63,589 bases of DNA from Flammeovirgaceae bacterium (GCA_021298355.1 JAJTEH010000015.1:1-63589); one strand, 5' to 3'; counted from the stretch's first letter, positions 17,801 through 26,831 are shown. Program-made: numbers and translations. Notes: generated by a model from the letters alone, not told the origin.

Positions 17801-18735
17801 CCTGGTGGTCCTTGTACAACTAAAGATTTTCCATTCTTTAAAGTAGTCAGCACTTCATCTTGCCAACTATCGCTTTGTAAAAGTGTATATTGATTTTCTT
17901 CTGTTGTTGAGGAAGGGTTATCGTGGTGGAGTGTAGTAAAAAATTGGTGTAGATTTTCGTAATCTGTGTTTTCGATGATGTGTTTGTAATCGGCCACTAA
18001 TTGCGAAGCGGCTTGTGGGAAAATTCCTAACACAGCTTGAGGCTGTAATTTCAATTTTCCTGTTTCATGTTGTTGTAAAAATTCTTGTCGCGTGGTGGTT
18101 TCAAAATTTTTAAGTTGATCGCTAAACAATTCAGGATTAAAATGAATATCCATTGTATCGCGCAGCAATTGATACAATTTGGTGCGAAACACAGTGCTGT
18201 CTTTCTCCCACAAATCAAATTCAACATCTAATAAAGCATTATCGATGTTCTTATTTAAACTCGAAAAGTAACTCAGCAAAAAAGCCGGATTGAAAGTGAT
18301 TTCTTCTTCATCGCGCAAAGCGATTTGCCATTTCTTTTGCTTTACTTCTAGTGAAACAGGCCAAAGCAACAACGGACAACGAATGGGAGTTTGGTCGTTT
18401 AACAAACCGTTAACAAAGGGCCATCCAACATATAAATCGTGTGTTCCTTTTTCTTCGAGTATAAATTGATTGGCCCGTTTTATTTTCTTTAATCGCTCGC
18501 TCACTTCATTATTAGCAGCAAGACGACTATCATGTTCAGCACAAATAAAACTTTCTTTTTTCTCGATTAATTCTGCTAAACTGTTAAAGCCTGGTTTTCC
18601 CAATACGAAACTGGCCGCTTGTACATCAAGCATTTGTTCAGTGTAAATTTTAGGTAAAAACAATTGTCGGCCACCACCTTGCGCAAGGGTGAGTCTATGT
18701 AAATAATGATGAAATATCGTTCTGTCGGCTAGCAC
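14797..18735 (-). CDS. Large superfamily 1 (UPF1-like) helicase
   Basis: The 1312-residue protein starts with GTG at 18735 (a nearby ATG is out of frame). An N-terminal region of about 300 residues without a known motif precedes the Walker A QGPPGSGKS (308-316). About 550 residues, partly coiled, separate it from the Walker B/II motif FDEASQ, motif III VTGDQKQLQPND, and C-terminal helicase motifs including NVQGDERDIILFSVG and NVAITRAREKIYV. This is the AAA_11/AAA_12 arrangement of UPF1/Dna2-like helicases. Such proteins act on DNA or RNA and some serve in defence, but nothing next to this gene shows which role applies. It is divergent from clpB. Confidence 0.82.
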   Translation of the reverse strand: MLADRTIFHHYLHRLTLAQGGGRQLFLPKIYTEQMLDVQAASFVLGKPGFNSLAELIEKKESFICAEHDSRLAANNEVSERLKKIKRANQFILEEKGTHDLYVGWPFVNGLLNDQTPIRCPLLLWPVSLEVKQKKWQIALRDEEEITFNPAFLLSYFSSLNKNIDNALLDVEFDLWEKDSTVFRTKLYQLLRDTMDIHFNPELFSDQLKNFETTTRQEFLQQHETGKLKLQPQAVLGIFPQAASQLVADYKHIIENTDYENLHQFFTTLHHDNPSSTTEENQYTLLQSDSWQDEVLTTLKNGKSLVVQGPPGSGKSQMISNVIADALANGKRVLMVCQKRVALEVVYQRLAAFGLSNFISLVHDFRAGRNAVTEKIKNQIEDVEQYRVEDRQTSIIKSERQFISLSRRIQELVDFFEEHKKALLDESNYGISAKELYLTIDTTVPRVSLRQEYTFFDVAKLQALKRKAIRYIKFAEKFEHANYAWKHRVPFVSGTLYEKDDRADAIQEVMIKKIVWQEALEPYQFSATLLEVLQQTTEEKEKLKQFQQLLNDETTLRYFNHLLTQDAETISSLWLGNKKLNCLNCFEGESLEANLAVQDLGNVQQILQNRMEAERKSLIHLWFWQWFSKDKITLQRLLVQHQLRHTTEDLLRLEKKIDNRLNFEHHATALKQTAWLIDFPSVIEQEKIEKWFNQQKNAIRALELFHKLQILRQFNYQTVSGIQKDLAVILHISDEYESNLSNWQQHVSNIQISRLFHQQKEGTILLETLERDFNDLVAFDQLKQDLSFAEKSVMDKVIESLPQLNEASAIQSIENSIQAEWLEHIERKYPILTQATSDNFELLQQELQQAIQEKLQLSSILVKTKLRERVYQPVQFNRLNNAITYRDLHHQVSKKRMRWPLRKIVQQYKDEVFELIPCWLTTPEAASAIFAQEKQFDLVIFDEASQCFAEQAFPAMFRGKQILVTGDQKQLQPNDLYSIKEQHEIDHPDAEIESLLQIAERYLPSIILKGHYRSKHEALLTFSNLHFYKSQLNMLADYTAKERENPLQWIKVNGTWEKQSNLIEAAKIAELLFELHQQHPQKSIGVITFNIWQQELVWQKAEDYFLSRGANLPVNLFVKNIENVQGDERDIILFSVGYAPDKNRKMNHHFGSLSIEGGENRLNVAITRAREKIYVVSSIEPEELKVDQTLHIGPKLLRAYLQFVKNQLIYSFTSPTENLKKGNSYLSSKIENEKLVASPWPLVNLLVRDNQTYKGALLTDDYNLALHLSVRAFYAYLPTLLQHKNWKYQYINSRQYFMQPKEIETKINRLLN

Positions 18736-18901
18736 AATTCATCTGCGATTTACAAAATAATTAGCTGACTATTTTTCATTCTTATTGACAATTAGGCAAC
18801 AATCGATTTAAATCTTTGGTTTTCACCTGACATAATTTCAATTAATGTCTTGCAAAACACATTGGTTCGTGGTTTGAGCATGCGGTGTAAGCAATACAAT
18901 T

Positions 18902-21496
18902 ATGAACTTCGAGAAATTTACCATCAAAGCGCAAGAGGTGTTACAGCAGGCTGCAGCACTTACGCAACATGCGGAGCAACAAGCCATCGAACCTGCTCAT
19001 ATTGTGAAAGCCATTTTTGAGCAAGACGAAAATACAAGTCAATTTCTTGCCAAGAAGTTGGGTGTTAATCAATCCATAGTAGAAAATAAAATCAATGAGT
19101 TGCTTCAATCTTTTCCAAAAGTTTCTGGCGCTCAACCTTATTTATCTCAAGCGGCTAATACTGTTCTGATACAAGCAGAGAAAGAAGCAAGACAACTTAA
19201 AGACGAATACATTACAGTAGAGCATCTTATGCTTGCCTTGCTGCAAAGCAAAGACAAAGCAGCACAACTTTTAAAAGATGCCGGCTACGAATACAAAAGT
19301 CTGTTAAAAGCAATTCAGGAATTGCGTGGCGGTCAAAAAGTTACAGATGCCAATGCAGAAGGAAAATATAAATCGCTGGAGCGTTACAGCAAAAACTTAA
19401 ATGAATTAGCCAAACAAGGAAAGATAGATCCTGTAATTGGCCGCGATGAAGAAATACGAAGAGTATTGCAAATCCTTTCGCGCAGAACGAAAAACAATCC
19501 GATGTTGGTTGGTGAGCCAGGCGTGGGTAAAACTGCGATTGTGGAAGGCATGGCACAACGCATCGTAAATGGAGATGTGCCCGAGAATTTAAAAGACAAA
19601 ACACTCGTGTCGTTAGATATGGGTTTATTGGTTGCAGGCGCAAAGTATAAAGGAGAATTTGAAGAAAGATTAAAAGCAGTAATCAAAGAAGTAGTTGATT
19701 CGAACGGACAAATTATTTTATTCATTGATGAAATCCATACGTTGATTGGTGCAGGAGGTGGAGAAGGTGCCATGGATGCCGCTAACTTATTGAAACCAGC
19801 TTTAGCGCGTGGTGAGTTGCATACTATTGGTGCGACTACTTTAAAAGAATATCAAAAATACATTGAAAAAGATAAAGCATTAGAAAGAAGATTTCAGGCT
19901 GTAACGGTAGATGAACCGGATGTAGAAGATTCTATTTCTATTCTTCGTGGTATCAAAGATAAATATGAGTTGCATCACGGTGTTCGCATCAAAGATGAAG
20001 CCGTTATTGCAGCAGTTGAGTTATCGAACCGATACATCACAGAAAGATTTTTGCCAGACAAAGCCATCGATTTAATGGATGAAGCTGCAGCGAAATTGCG
20101 CATTGAGATGGATTCTATGCCAGAAGAGTTAGACGAACTCAATCGCAAAATCATGCAATTAGAAATAGAGAGAGAAGCCATTAAAAGAGAAAAAGACAAA
20201 GAGAAAGAAGCTATCCTCTCCAAAGAAATTGCTGAGCTAAGCGATAAGCGAAACACATTAAAAGCAAAATGGGAAAGTGAGAAAAATGTTGTTCAGCAGA
20301 TACAGAAAGAAAAAGAAAACATCGATCGTTTAAAGTTTGAAGCAGAACAATCAGAGAAAGCTGGTGACTATGGTAAAGTAGCAGAAATCAGGTACGGAAA
20401 GTTAACTGAAGCTGAAAAGCATTTACAAACCTTACAAGCATCTGTTAAGCAAAATCAGGAACAAGCTTTATTAAAAGAGGAGGTTGAGTCAGAAGATATC
20501 GCAGAGGTAGTGGCCAAGTGGACGGGCATACCGGTTTCTAAAATGTTGCAAAGTGAAAGAGAAAAACTTTTGCACTTAGAAGAAGAGTTAGGCAAACGAG
20601 TTGCCGGACAAAGAGAAGCCATTCAAGCATTGTCGGATGCAGTGCGAAGAAGTAGAGCCGGATTGCAAGATCCGAAAAGACCAATCGGTTCGTTCATCTT
20701 TATGGGAACAACCGGAGTGGGTAAAACAGAATTGTCGAAAGCATTGGCTGAATATTTATTCAACGATGAAAACGCCATGGTGCGCATCGATATGAGTGAA
20801 TACCAGGAGCGACACAGTGTGAGCAGATTGATTGGCGCACCTCCAGGCTATGTTGGATACGATGAAGGCGGACAATTAACCGAAGCGGTAAGAAGAAAAC
20901 CATATAGCGTAGTGTTACTCGATGAAATTGAAAAAGCACATGCTGATGTTTTTAATATTTTGTTACAAGTGTTAGACGATGGAAGATTAACAGACAACAA
21001 AGGCCGTATAGCTAATTTTAAAAATACCATCATCATCATGACGACCAACATCGGCAGCCAAGTGATACAAGAAAATTTTGAGAAGATAAACGATGCTAAC
21101 TATTTCGATGTGTTAGAACAAACCAAAGACGAAGTAGTGAGTTTGTTGAAGAAATCAGTAAGGCCGGAGTTTGTGAACCGCATCGATGAAATAATTATGT
21201 TCCAACCATTAAATAAAACGGATATCAGAAAAATTGTAGATATACAAGCCAACCTGGTGATAAAACGATTAGAAGAAAACGGAGTGAAGTTAGAAATCTC
21301 AGACGAAGCACGCGAGCGATTAGCACGACAAGGATTTGATCCGCAATATGGAGCTAGACCATTGAAGCGTGTATTTCAGCGTGAGATATTAAATGAGTTA
21401 AGCAAACAATTACTATCCGGTAAAGTACAACGCGATAGCATCATCTATGTAAACTTAAAAGATGATACAGAGTTTGTGTTTGAGAATATTGCTTGA
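18902..21496 (+). CDS. clpB: ATP-dependent disaggregase ClpB
   Basis: The 864-residue protein has the N-terminal Clp domain (1-145), first AAA+ module with GEPGVGKT (204-211), the ClpB-specific coiled-coil middle domain (about 405-530), and second AAA+ module with GTTGVGKT (602-609). It ends with the C-terminal Clp subdomain. It works with DnaK to solubilise aggregated proteins in the cytosol. Length and domain order match ClpB rather than ClpA/ClpC. No CIRCE-like or sigma-32-like site is obvious in the 166 bp upstream. A copy of the 140-bp element follows 239 bp downstream. Confidence 0.95.
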   Translation: MNFEKFTIKAQEVLQQAAALTQHAEQQAIEPAHIVKAIFEQDENTSQFLAKKLGVNQSIVENKINELLQSFPKVSGAQPYLSQAANTVLIQAEKEARQLKDEYITVEHLMLALLQSKDKAAQLLKDAGYEYKSLLKAIQELRGGQKVTDANAEGKYKSLERYSKNLNELAKQGKIDPVIGRDEEIRRVLQILSRRTKNNPMLVGEPGVGKTAIVEGMAQRIVNGDVPENLKDKTLVSLDMGLLVAGAKYKGEFEERLKAVIKEVVDSNGQIILFIDEIHTLIGAGGGEGAMDAANLLKPALARGELHTIGATTLKEYQKYIEKDKALERRFQAVTVDEPDVEDSISILRGIKDKYELHHGVRIKDEAVIAAVELSNRYITERFLPDKAIDLMDEAAAKLRIEMDSMPEELDELNRKIMQLEIEREAIKREKDKEKEAILSKEIAELSDKRNTLKAKWESEKNVVQQIQKEKENIDRLKFEAEQSEKAGDYGKVAEIRYGKLTEAEKHLQTLQASVKQNQEQALLKEEVESEDIAEVVAKWTGIPVSKMLQSEREKLLHLEEELGKRVAGQREAIQALSDAVRRSRAGLQDPKRPIGSFIFMGTTGVGKTELSKALAEYLFNDENAMVRIDMSEYQERHSVSRLIGAPPGYVGYDEGGQLTEAVRRKPYSVVLLDEIEKAHADVFNILLQVLDDGRLTDNKGRIANFKNTIIIMTTNIGSQVIQENFEKINDANYFDVLEQTKDEVVSLLKKSVRPEFVNRIDEIIMFQPLNKTDIRKIVDIQANLVIKRLEENGVKLEISDEARERLARQGFDPQYGARPLKRVFQREILNELSKQLLSGKVQRDSIIYVNLKDDTEFVFENIA

Positions 21497-21735
21497 TGGG
21501 AATTTTTTATTTTGGACATTAGATTAAGAACTTTAAATCGTTGGGGGTTGCTTGTTATTCCAAAATAAAGTTAAGTTTAAAAATAAAAATTGTAGTTAAT
21601 TACTTTTTTGCAAATGCTAATTTTTCTATATCCCGAAAACAAATCCTAATTGGATATCATAAACAGAAGAGCAAATAAGTAATCTAAAATAGAATTTCAT
21701 TTTTTAGTGAGTTGCATTAAAAGTCATTATGCTTT

Positions 21736-21875
21736 GTGCGTGTTCTCTTAAAGTCCTAAATATAACCTCACCCTGGCCTTATGTTTCGATCACACCTCTA
21801 CTATGGAGAAGGAAAGAAGGTGAGGTTTATTTTGTAGGATGACTCTTTCATGTATGACTTAATGAGGATACCCAG
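21736..21875 (+). repeat. 140-bp dispersed palindromic element, copy 2
   Basis: Ungapped comparison with copy 3 (30729-30868) gives 102 identical positions of 140. The outer arms GTGCGTGTTCTC and GAGGATACCCAG pair at 10 of 12 positions and continue through TTAAAGTC against GACTTAA. The core AACCTCACC/GGTGAGGTT is strongly conserved. It sits in the convergent gap between clpB and the outer-membrane protein gene. No open reading frame is present. Confidence 0.88.
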
Positions 21876-21896
21876 ACTATGTTTTTAATAAAAGAA

Positions 21897-21933
21897 GAAA
21901 AAAATGTAGCGTTTTTTTTATGTAACGCTACAT
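21897..21933 (-). terminator. Terminator of the outer-membrane barrel gene
   Basis: ATGTAGCGTT (21904-21913) and AACGCTACAT (21924-21933) form a perfect 10-bp stem with a 10-nt loop. On the minus strand the stem is followed by TTTTTTTC, so it terminates transcription from the gene ending at 21966. An overlapping alternative palindrome, TTTATGTA/TACATAAA (21918-21937), competes with this stem. Confidence 0.85.
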
Positions 21934-21965
21934 AAACTAATATAAAAGATTAGAATTATGAATTA

Positions 21966-22652
21966 TTACTTTATCTTCTTTCTATTGATTGCAAACTCAA
22001 TTGTAGTTTGAATAAATCGATTTGTAGCCTTAAATTTTCTATACTGTGATCCATTTATCAAAATTGTTCCTTTATAGAAATCACTTAGCCCATAATAATA
22101 GTCTATGCTCAAGTTTAACTTTTTCGATATTCTATACTTAACGCCATTCAAAATTCCAAACTCATTAAATGAAGATAAATAATCAGTATTAGTGTTAGTT
22201 GGTTGCCAAAATCTGCTATATAAACCTGATTTAGCAGAAAAATTACTTCTCTTAGGTTTGTATTGTAATAATAATGGAAATTCTGCTACCATATGATTTC
22301 TTTCACTGGCTGTTTCATCCAATCCAAGTAAGACATAAGGTTCAGTTGTGAATTGTTTTGCAGGGCCAAAAAAGTAAGTTTCTCTTTTAAACTTTAAACC
22401 AAAATTAACTCCAGATTGTATTTCAAATCGTTTACCAATTGGTTTTGAAAATCCAATACCCATGCGTAATTCGAGAGTTGGGTATTGTGGAGATTCTGAT
22501 ACATTTTGCACATGAAAGGTTGACCTGCCCAGACTAAAAGCTAGTGATAACTTTACTTTTTTATTTTTTTCATCCTCTAATATTTGAGGTTGAGCGAAAG
22601 AATGAAAAATTTTTAAAGCAAAAATAATAGTTAGGAATAATTTAATTTTCAT
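21966..22652 (-). CDS. Outer-membrane beta-barrel protein
   Basis: The 228-residue protein has a signal peptide ending near HSFAQ, followed by alternating amphipathic strands typical of PorT-like or OmpW-like barrels. Examples are GIGFSKPIGKRFEIQSGVNF and LNLSIDYYYGLSDFYKG. The protein ends in basic residues rather than a canonical aromatic end. I cannot name a substrate. It is 65 bp downstream of a lipoprotein gene on the same strand and may act with it. The gene is AT-rich compared with clpB. Confidence 0.65.
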   Translation of the reverse strand: MKIKLFLTIIFALKIFHSFAQPQILEDEKNKKVKLSLAFSLGRSTFHVQNVSESPQYPTLELRMGIGFSKPIGKRFEIQSGVNFGLKFKRETYFFGPAKQFTTEPYVLLGLDETASERNHMVAEFPLLLQYKPKRSNFSAKSGLYSRFWQPTNTNTDYLSSFNEFGILNGVKYRISKKLNLSIDYYYGLSDFYKGTILINGSQYRKFKATNRFIQTTIEFAINRKKIK

Positions 22653-22717
22653 CTTAAATTTTTGTTATATGCGATAGAGCAAGTGTTAAAATTTGGATAA
22701 GTATTATATTTTCTTAG

Positions 22718-23698
22718 TTATTTACAGTCTAAAATAGCCCAATTATTAAGACCTACACCTCTGGATGTTGACTCAAGATGAATTGATGTGAATTGAATTG
22801 TAGGTATTTGACCCCCTAACCAGGTAATTGGCTGAGCTACAGCTCCATTATGTAAGATTATAGATTTTGAATTCGCTATTTTATTCGGAAAGCTTAAAGA
22901 AGAACTGTAATCTTTATTATTTAGCCTTGCAGTTACTGTAAATGAGCAATTTCTGGTTCTTAATTCTGTAGAATAAAGGTTCCAATTACATAGCCAATTT
23001 CTAATTTCTCCATAAGCTTCTGAAATAACCATTGGAGTATATTGATTACCTGAAATTGCAAAATATGCATAAGCTCTAACGTATACTCTTCTATCATCTC
23101 GACATCTTTTAGCATTTGCAAAATAATTTACTTCAAGCTTTTGACCACAATTGCCTTTAACTTTTCCATTAACTTGTTGTTCATCACTATTATATTTTAC
23201 AATTTTTACTAAAGAAGAATTTAAGTTTCCGTTAATAAGCAAACTGGCATTCTCCATATTAACTATAGCAATTTCTGAATCATTTAGAACTTTATGAAGC
23301 TGATTTTCACTTTCATAGTAGCCCTTTCTATTACAAATTAACTGATAAAAAGGATTTACTATTTTTGGAATGTAAGTTGAATCAGACAATTCTAATATAT
23401 CTTTATTAGCATATAGTATTGAGTCGTGTTCGTAAATGTTTCTTGAATTTTCTAATTCACTTATAGCATTAAAATATTCTTGCTCAAATGATATAAAGTC
23501 ATTTTCATTTGTTGACTTTTTCTTAAAGTTTATGCCAGAAGATATGTTATTAAAATAATCTATCATTTCCTGAGATGATTTGAAATTTAGAGTGTTTAAG
23601 TCAGGATTATATCTTAATTCTTCTAGTTCACTTCGACATCCATCAAGGAGAAATAGAATTAAAAATAAGGAGGTGATAATATTCTTTTTGATTTTCAT
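22718..23698 (-). CDS. Lipoprotein of unknown function
   Basis: The 326-residue protein has a signal segment with lipobox LDGC (Cys21). Residues 30-165 are helical and charged (ELENSRNIYEHDSILYANKD). The C-terminal half is rich in aromatic and Cys residues (GNCGQKLEV, NAKRCRDDRR, RNWLCNWN, RNCSFTV, ILDCK), which suggests an extracytoplasmic beta domain with disulfides. I do not recognise the family. It precedes the barrel protein gene in the same direction and both are in an AT-rich patch, so horizontal acquisition is possible. Confidence 0.6.
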   Translation of the reverse strand: MKIKKNIITSLFLILFLLDGCRSELEELRYNPDLNTLNFKSSQEMIDYFNNISSGINFKKKSTNENDFISFEQEYFNAISELENSRNIYEHDSILYANKDILELSDSTYIPKIVNPFYQLICNRKGYYESENQLHKVLNDSEIAIVNMENASLLINGNLNSSLVKIVKYNSDEQQVNGKVKGNCGQKLEVNYFANAKRCRDDRRVYVRAYAYFAISGNQYTPMVISEAYGEIRNWLCNWNLYSTELRTRNCSFTVTARLNNKDYSSSLSFPNKIANSKSIILHNGAVAQPITWLGGQIPTIQFTSIHLESTSRGVGLNNWAILDCK

Positions 23699-23949
23699 AA
23701 GATATCTGGTTTATAAAACAAATTTCAATTTTCTAAACCAAAGTTTATATTCTTAAAAGTTCATTTTGAATCAGTATTTTTTGTATTGAATGTTTTTAAA
23801 TTTTACTTTAGTTAAACTTCGCTTTAATACTTATCTTCTTACATAACTATGTTTAGTTTTTAGATAACTCTTTGTAATAGAGGTGAACACACGTCATTTA
23901 TTATTTAGCTATGGTATAATTGAATAGGATTATCTTTAATTGTTTCTAT
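23699..23949. other. Noncoding gap
   Basis: About 250 bp between the lipoprotein gene start and the creD terminator. It is AT-rich and should hold the lipoprotein promoter. No repeat or reading frame of note was seen. Confidence 0.45.
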
Positions 23950-23950
23950 A

Positions 23951-23979
23951 AAAAAAGCTGCCGATGAGGCAGCTTTTTT
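23951..23979 (-). terminator. Bidirectional-type terminator after creD
   Basis: AAAAAAGCTGCC (23951-23962) and GGCAGCTTTTTT (23968-23979) form a 12-bp perfect stem with a 5-nt loop. On the minus strand it follows the creD stop at 24037 and ends in T6. Confidence 0.9.
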
Positions 23980-24036
23980 ATGATTATTCAATTTTAAAAA
24001 AAAATTGTATAAGTTTTGAACTATCAGCCTGTTATA

Positions 24037-25461
24037 CTATTCATTTTGTTTATACCAAGCAATATGGCGCGATAAATACATAACCATAGCAATAATCAGA
24101 AATAAGCCTATGGAACCTAACAACAGCGATAATTCTTGTTGGATGATGATGATAAATATAAAGGCATAAAAGAAAACCATTAACCCTGCAAACAGATAAG
24201 TAAGACTACGGTTTGGTAAAAATGTTTTCGTGTACCAACTTACTAATGTGATGGTAAGCAGGGATGCTACCATATAACCAATGTTAAAACCAAGTTGTTC
24301 CGAAATAGAAAGCAGTAATGAATAGTAAATAATTAAAGCAGCGGCAATTAATAAATATTGAAAAGGATGTATGCGTGTTTTTCGAATTACTTCAACTAAA
24401 AACAAGGCAAGAAAAGTAAGTAATATAATGAGTTGCCCGTACTTGGCAGTGCGAATACTTTTTTGATATTGATCTGCCGGAATAACAAGTTTTACACCAA
24501 ACGCACCTCCATCAATCTTTTTGTCAGTACCAATCCAGAAATCATCTAACGCTCTGTTAAAGTGTAAAATTTTCCAATCGGCTGTAAAAGAAGAGTCACC
24601 CACATTTCGGTTGGCAGGGAGAAATTCTCCTATAAAGGAAGGGCTGGCCCACTCCCCTTCAGCTTTTATAGTTGTAGTTTTAGCAATAGGTAAAAATTCC
24701 AGGGTTTCGCTACCTTTTATTTTTAGTGTAAACGAAAACGATCCGTTAAAATCTTCGGCACGTGTTAATTGCAACGGAATTTTAAATCCGCCCTGGTTTA
24801 GAGTAGTTTCCATACTTTCGCGATAATATACATCACCGTTATCAGTAACGGAATTTCCAAACGCGATACCTAAGTTTTGCGTGGGCTCAGCTTCTAATTC
24901 GCGATTACCGTTTTTAATAACGGGCTTTTCACTTATACCACGTTGGTCGCTTAAAGAATACACCAAAAAAGCATCTTTCCATAGTAAATCTTTGTTCTTT
25001 ACGTTTCGTTTAGTTTCATCAGGTATACTAAATTGTACGTGGTGGTTTAGGTCAGATTCATAAACAGCCACATCATAAATACCCCTGTGTAAAGTAGTAG
25101 GGGTAATGTGTATTGTTGAATTAAGTAATTCCGGAACGAGATAAAAATATTCGGTGTAGGAAATAGTTTTAGGAACTAATGTTTTGTTTACTTCAACATA
25201 TTCTGTTTTGTTAGCTTTAAAAGGAATTACTAAAAAAGGCCCTGCCAATAATTGTTTGCCCGACCATTTGCTATACACTTCTGTTTTACTTTCTACTGCA
25301 CGTTGTTGCCTTTCTTCAATAAGATGTATAATCCATTGCGAAGGAATCAGCAATAAGAGCATTAAAATACCTATCGAGGCAAGTTTAACAGTAATCGATT
25401 CGGAAATCCATTTATTGAATTTTTCCAGTAAGCTTAAGCTTTGAGTTTGATTGTTTTCCAT
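24037..25461 (-). CDS. creD: Inner-membrane protein CreD
   Basis: The 474-residue protein has one N-terminal transmembrane segment (about 24-46). A large periplasmic domain follows (about 47-330), with family stretches LLAGPFLVIPF, RGIYDVAVYESDL, LPANRNVGDSSFTADW and FGVKLVIPADQYQKS. A cluster of about five C-terminal membrane helices ends the protein. CreD is a cell-envelope integrity protein of unknown biochemistry, linked in other bacteria to beta-lactam response. Here it follows a wHTH regulator and a membrane protein, an arrangement seen widely in Bacteroidota. It ends at a strong terminator. Confidence 0.9.
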   Translation of the reverse strand: MENNQTQSLSLLEKFNKWISESITVKLASIGILMLLLLIPSQWIIHLIEERQQRAVESKTEVYSKWSGKQLLAGPFLVIPFKANKTEYVEVNKTLVPKTISYTEYFYLVPELLNSTIHITPTTLHRGIYDVAVYESDLNHHVQFSIPDETKRNVKNKDLLWKDAFLVYSLSDQRGISEKPVIKNGNRELEAEPTQNLGIAFGNSVTDNGDVYYRESMETTLNQGGFKIPLQLTRAEDFNGSFSFTLKIKGSETLEFLPIAKTTTIKAEGEWASPSFIGEFLPANRNVGDSSFTADWKILHFNRALDDFWIGTDKKIDGGAFGVKLVIPADQYQKSIRTAKYGQLIILLTFLALFLVEVIRKTRIHPFQYLLIAAALIIYYSLLLSISEQLGFNIGYMVASLLTITLVSWYTKTFLPNRSLTYLFAGLMVFFYAFIFIIIIQQELSLLLGSIGLFLIIAMVMYLSRHIAWYKQNE

Positions 25462-25512
25462 TTTTAGTTTATTTAAAAGTACTTTGATATTAAAAGTAAA
25501 TGAGTAAAAAAA

Positions 25513-25815
25513 TTATTTGCGTTGTTGTTTAATAACTTCCTCTAAAGCTTCGAGGTGTTTTCGTAAAGCATTTTTACCACGTTCTGTGGCCTTATACCTT
25601 GTGTTGGGTTTTCGTTCTATAAATGTTTTTGTTATGCTGATGTATTTTTCTTTTTCCAACGCTTTTACATGGGTGGCCAAATTACCATCGGTAGTTTGCA
25701 ACGCTTCTTTCAACGAATTAAAATCGAACGATTCGTGCGCCAGCAACACCGACATAATTTGCAAGCGGGTGCGGTGTTCTAAAACGCGATCTAAACTTTC
25801 GAACGGATTTTTCAT
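25513..25815 (-). CDS. Winged-helix transcriptional regulator of the creD operon
   Basis: The 100-residue protein consists of one winged helix-turn-helix domain of the MarR/ArsR-like type (LQIMSVLLAHESFDFNSLKEAL, then NLATHVKALEKEKYIS), with a basic C-terminal helix. It lies between a membrane-protein gene whose stop overlaps its start (ATGA type, 4 bp) and creD (51 bp downstream). Local autoregulation of the operon is likely by analogy. No ligand-binding domain is present. Confidence 0.82.
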   Translation of the reverse strand: MKNPFESLDRVLEHRTRLQIMSVLLAHESFDFNSLKEALQTTDGNLATHVKALEKEKYISITKTFIERKPNTRYKATERGKNALRKHLEALEEVIKQQRK

Positions 25816-26435
25816 ACATCATATTTACGATGTACCAGCGCTCCGTACAACACATGCAAAACACCAAAACCAATAGCCCAAAAAATTAACCCGAAGCCCG
25901 GCCAAAGGGCGCACAAAATGCCAAGTAGTATTTCACAAAAAGCTAATACTTGTACCTCTTTATATAAGTTTCCGCTAGCATTAAATAGAGCCAGGCCGTA
26001 AAACAATAGAAATGCCGGAGCTACAATTCCATAATAACCGCGTAATACCAAAACCAGAATAAAAATTCCGCCACTTAATAAAGGAACCGAAAGTTTGATA
26101 AGAAGCTGTCGGCTGGTTTCGTTCCAAAATGTAAGATTAAGCGATTTTGCTTTTCTTTTACTGAACCAAAAACCCGTTGCTAACGAGAGAGCTAGTACAG
26201 CAACAGCACAAAAAATTAACTGGTATAAAACAGATTTTTCGTTTATAAAATAAAACCGGAAACCGATAGGCGAGTTGGGGTAATACAAAAGAAAATACGC
26301 ATAGGTAGCACCGGCAAGGGCATACACTCCGGCCAACACACCCGACAGGCCATGAAGCGATAAAAATTTGCCAGAACGGTCTAACGCTTGCCGAACGGCC
26401 GCAAGATCTTTTTCTACCTCCGAAAATTCTTTCAT
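25812..26435 (-). CDS. Membrane protein, first gene of the creD operon
   Basis: The 207-residue protein has an N-terminal cytosolic stretch EVEKDLAAVRQALDRSGKFLSLHGLSGVLAG and about six transmembrane helices. It is the promoter-proximal gene of the three-gene creD unit and overlaps the wHTH gene by 4 bp. Pairing of such a membrane protein with a small wHTH regulator suggests a membrane-linked sensor or anti-regulator, but this is inference. I know no enzymatic motif in it. Confidence 0.65.
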   Translation of the reverse strand: MKEFSEVEKDLAAVRQALDRSGKFLSLHGLSGVLAGVYALAGATYAYFLLYYPNSPIGFRFYFINEKSVLYQLIFCAVAVLALSLATGFWFSKRKAKSLNLTFWNETSRQLLIKLSVPLLSGGIFILVLVLRGYYGIVAPAFLLFYGLALFNASGNLYKEVQVLAFCEILLGILCALWPGFGLIFWAIGFGVLHVLYGALVHRKYDV

Positions 26436-26590
26436 AAAAGTACTTTGTAATTAAAAGTAAACATACGGAATGATTTCGAAAGGGTTATAGAAAAACGCAT
26501 AAAAAAAAATTAAACAGATATTTTTTAGAGTTATTTGGAAAAATCCATTCCAATCTTTTAATATTGCACTCCCAAATTTTTAGGGTAAAC

Positions 26591-26664
26591 TCCTCCTTAG
26601 CTCAGCTGGTTAGAGCACCTGACTGTTAATCAGGGGGTCCTTGGTTCAAGCCCAAGAGGAGGAG
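26591..26664 (+). tRNA. tRNA-Asn (anticodon GTT)
   Basis: This is a 74-nt cloverleaf. The acceptor TCCTCCT pairs with AGGAGGA, the D stem is GCTC/GAGC, the anticodon loop carries GTT, and the T arm is CTTGG-TTCAAGC-CCAAG. The discriminator is G, as expected for Asn, and no CCA is encoded. A strong terminator follows at once. Confidence 0.95.
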
Positions 26665-26668
26665 CATC

Positions 26669-26690
26669 AAAAGCCACGCAAGTGGCTTTT
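26669..26690 (+). terminator. Terminator of tRNA-Asn
   Basis: AAAAGCCAC (26669-26677) and GTGGCTTTT (26682-26690) form a 9-bp stem with a GCAA loop, followed by TTGCTTTT. It starts 5 nt after the tRNA. Confidence 0.9.
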
Positions 26691-26811
26691 TGCTTTTAAA
26701 GGCAACTGTTACAATAATTCGATAAAGGTTAATTGCACTTTTAGCAAGAAGTAAAAACGTAATCGGCAAAATTTTCAGAAAGGGATAAAGAAAGTACATT
26801 TAACACGAGGC

Positions 26812-26831
26812 TATTTATCAATCGATAAATA
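26812..26831 (+). promoter_or_regulatory. Perfect palindrome upstream of pbpC
   Basis: TATTTATC-aatc-GATAAATA has perfect 8-bp arms and ends 26 bp before the pbpC start. A TTTG at 26841 lies downstream. It could be an operator for a dimeric regulator, but no regulator is known for it. Confidence 0.4.
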
